From NCBI RefSeq assembly GCF_001306135.1, contig NZ_LGKP01000025.1, positions 496,001 to 560,000 of the forward strand: a DNA stretch of 64,000 nucleotides, given 5' to 3'. How positions within the stretch are numbered: position 1 is the first letter of the stretch; each line of letters starts with the position of its first letter. Below are positions 62,972-64,000 of the stretch, in pieces. The position numbers were made by a program, and so were the translations under genes. The stretch comes from Herpetosiphon geysericola. Its GTDB lineage: Bacteria; Chloroflexota; Chloroflexia; Chloroflexales; Herpetosiphonaceae. The notes under the pieces were generated by a model. The model made no database searches. It worked only from the letters and a program-made list of their open reading frames with translations, and was not told the origin of the DNA.

Positions 62972-63057
62972 GGAGCGCTTCGTTGTGATGGCGCTCCTCA
63001 CCTTGGAGCAAGGGCGGCTTGGCCGCCGCTGCACTGGGTTGCGATAACTCGTGCAGC
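62972..63057 (+). other. Structured spacer between rplB and rpsS
   Basis: Three candidate stems in a row: GGAGCGC (62972-62978) with GCGCTCC (62991-62997), GGCGG (about 63013) with CCGCC (about 63023), and GCTGCAC (about 63028) with GTGCAGC (about 63051). Such a run in a ribosomal operon may be a regulatory leader or transcript-processing site. Unproven. Confidence 0.4.
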
Positions 63058-63112
63058 GCCTTCTCCCTCGTGAGTAGTGACAACAACTACTGCAACTAAA
63101 GGAAGGAAACGA

Positions 63113-63400
63113 ATGTCTCGTTCAACCAAAAAAGGTCCATTCGTTGACGTTCGGCTCTTGAGCCGCGTTGAAACGATGAATCGTGGCAATGAAAAGCGCC
63201 CACTCAAAACGTGGTCACGCGATTCAACCATCTTCCCTCAGATGGTTGGCCATACGATCGCTGTCCATGATGGCCGCCGCCACGTTCCAGTGTATATCAC
63301 TGAAAACATGGTTGGTCATAAGTTGGGTGAATTCGCGCCGACCCGCACATTCCGTGGGCACGGTGGCAAAAAGGCCGACAAGCGCGGCAAATTAAAATAA
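63113..63400 (+). CDS. rpsS: Ribosomal protein S19
   Basis: 95 residues. [34 protein letters not shown]-like sequence and [18 protein letters not shown] match S19, which binds 16S rRNA in the head of the small subunit. ATG 63113 has GGAAGG upstream; the frame open to 63077 is only leader. rplV follows 10 bases after the stop. Confidence 0.97.
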   Translation: MSRSTKKGPFVDVRLLSRVETMNRGNEKRPLKTWSRDSTIFPQMVGHTIAVHDGRRHVPVYITENMVGHKLGEFAPTRTFRGHGGKKADKRGKLK

Positions 63401-63410
63401 GAGGTGCGCA

Positions 63411-63752
63411 ATGCAAGCTAAAGCCATTCTGCGTAACTTCCGCATGTCGCCGCAAAAAGTTCGGCTGGTTGCCGACCTCGTGCGCGGTAAAAATGTGACG
63501 GAAGCGCTGGGGATTTTGCAATATCTGCCCCACAAGGCAGCCCCAGAAATTGCCCGCGTGATCAAGTCGGCCAAGGCCAATGCCGATCACAACTATCAAA
63601 TGTCACCCGAGGATCTGGTCGTTAAAACGATTATGGTCGATGCTGGCCCAGTGCTCAAGCGCTACATGCCGCGTGCTCGTGGCCGTGGTGATCGTATCTT
63701 GAAGCGTTCGTCACACATTACCGTGATCGTCGATGACGGCGAAGTGTTGTAA
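63411..63752 (+). CDS. rplV: Ribosomal protein L22
   Basis: 113 residues. [20 protein letters not shown] is the standard beginning; the extended hairpin loop that reaches into the exit tunnel ([18 protein letters not shown]) is present. GAGG precedes ATG 63411. It is followed by a repeat-containing gap before rpsC, unusual within an S10 operon where these genes normally nearly overlap. Confidence 0.97.
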   Translation: MQAKAILRNFRMSPQKVRLVADLVRGKNVTEALGILQYLPHKAAPEIARVIKSAKANADHNYQMSPEDLVVKTIMVDAGPVLKRYMPRARGRGDRILKRSSHITVIVDDGEVL

Positions 63753-63765
63753 AATCAACATTCAG

Positions 63766-63812
63766 AAGTCAAAATTCAAAATTGACCTTTGATTTTTGAC
63801 TTTTGACTTTTC
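63766..63812. repeat. AAAGTCAAAA-type imperfect palindrome in the S10 operon
   Basis: The left part reads AGAAGTCAAAATTCAAAA, the right TTTTTGACTTTTGACTTTTC, imperfect inverse complements. It belongs to the family seen at about 40.0 and 46.0-46.2 kb. It sits between rplV and rpsC. Confidence 0.75.
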
Positions 63813-63827
63813 TCTAAGGAGGATCTC

Positions 63828-64000
63828 TTGGGTCGTAAAGTGCATCCGAATGGATTCCGCCTCGGCATCATCAAAGATTGGAAATCGAAGTGGTTTGCCG
63901 AGCGTAACTATACCGAACAACTGCACCAAGATTTGGCACTGCGCAAATATATCGAAGGTGCCGATGAGTTGAAAAACGCTGGTGTAGCCCACGTTGATAT
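63828..64000 (+). CDS. rpsC: Ribosomal protein S3 (3' partial, runs off the window)
   Basis: Only the first 57 codons are visible. [19 protein letters not shown] is the universal S3 opening. The start is TTG 63828, with AAGGAGG at 63816-63822 five bases upstream; no ATG or GTG is suitably placed. The N-terminal residues match the usual S3 start after the initiating Met. The sequence is cut by the window end, so nothing can be said of the C-terminal part. Confidence 0.95.
   Translation, partial: MGRKVHPNGFRLGIIKDWKSKWFAERNYTEQLHQDLALRKYIEGADELKNAGVAHVD

Overview
The window looks like chromosome of a Chloroflexota bacterium, most likely a Herpetosiphon-like filamentous species. This rests on the tandem TIGR03663-type membrane proteins, an auracyanin-like cupredoxin, the PyrR/PyrB neighbourhood and the S10-operon sequences. 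It is an inference from gene content, not a database match. No rRNA, transposase, phage gene or CRISPR array was found. Two tRNAs are present: tRNA-Thr(CGU) and a tRNA with all the hallmarks of selenocysteine tRNA.

Layout. 1-8.7 kb (+): two tandem membrane glycosyltransferase-like proteins, the second with a C-terminal NHL-repeat domain, then small and secreted proteins (CsbD-like, a putative zinc metalloprotease, a Thr/Pro-rich surface protein). 8.7-15.5 kb (-): an AT-rich orphan CARF-like/wHTH gene directly behind dnaE, whose promoter contains a DnaA box, then cdsA and a DinB-like gene. 15.7-24 kb: two MFS transporters, a multi-domain histidine kinase, polyphosphate glucokinase, a methyltransferase and an HNH nuclease. 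24.1-28.8 kb (-): pyrR, an unusual AAA+/release-factor-2 fusion translationally coupled to it, and pyrB. 28.9-32.1 kb (-): a glycosyltransferase and a fumarylacetoacetase pair. 32.3-37.7 kb (+): kptA, cvpA, mutS2, a membrane protein and an atypical kinase. 37.7-42.5 kb: deoxynucleoside kinase, tRNA-Thr, YitT, a NarL-type kinase and a DUF2306-like protein. 43.2-49.2 kb (-): a MoxR/DUF58/Bat operon. 49.5-53.4 kb (+): cupredoxin and a PstS-like/kinase/receiver trio. 53.5-58.5 kb: mtnP, two duplicated Flp pilin genes, a DegS-like kinase, a ketoacyl synthase and a DUF72 gene. 58.5-64 kb (+): tRNA-Sec, tuf and the S10 operon (rpsJ, rplC, rplD, rplW, rplB, rpsS, rplV, start of rpsC).

Many intergenic gaps are filled by a few recurring low-complexity repeat families (TTCGTGG-type, CATAGAGCATAG-type, AAAGTCAAAA-type, GGATGAAGGATGA-type). 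One copy sits inside the S10 operon between rplV and rpsC, and two interrupt the Bat operon.

The strongest candidates for something undescribed are the ClpB-like AAA+ protein fused to a release-factor-2 fold that has lost its GGQ loop, encoded between pyrR and pyrB, and the solitary CARF-like regulator next to dnaE. Positions, motifs and base pairing were read by eye. Family names come from motif recognition and were not checked by search.
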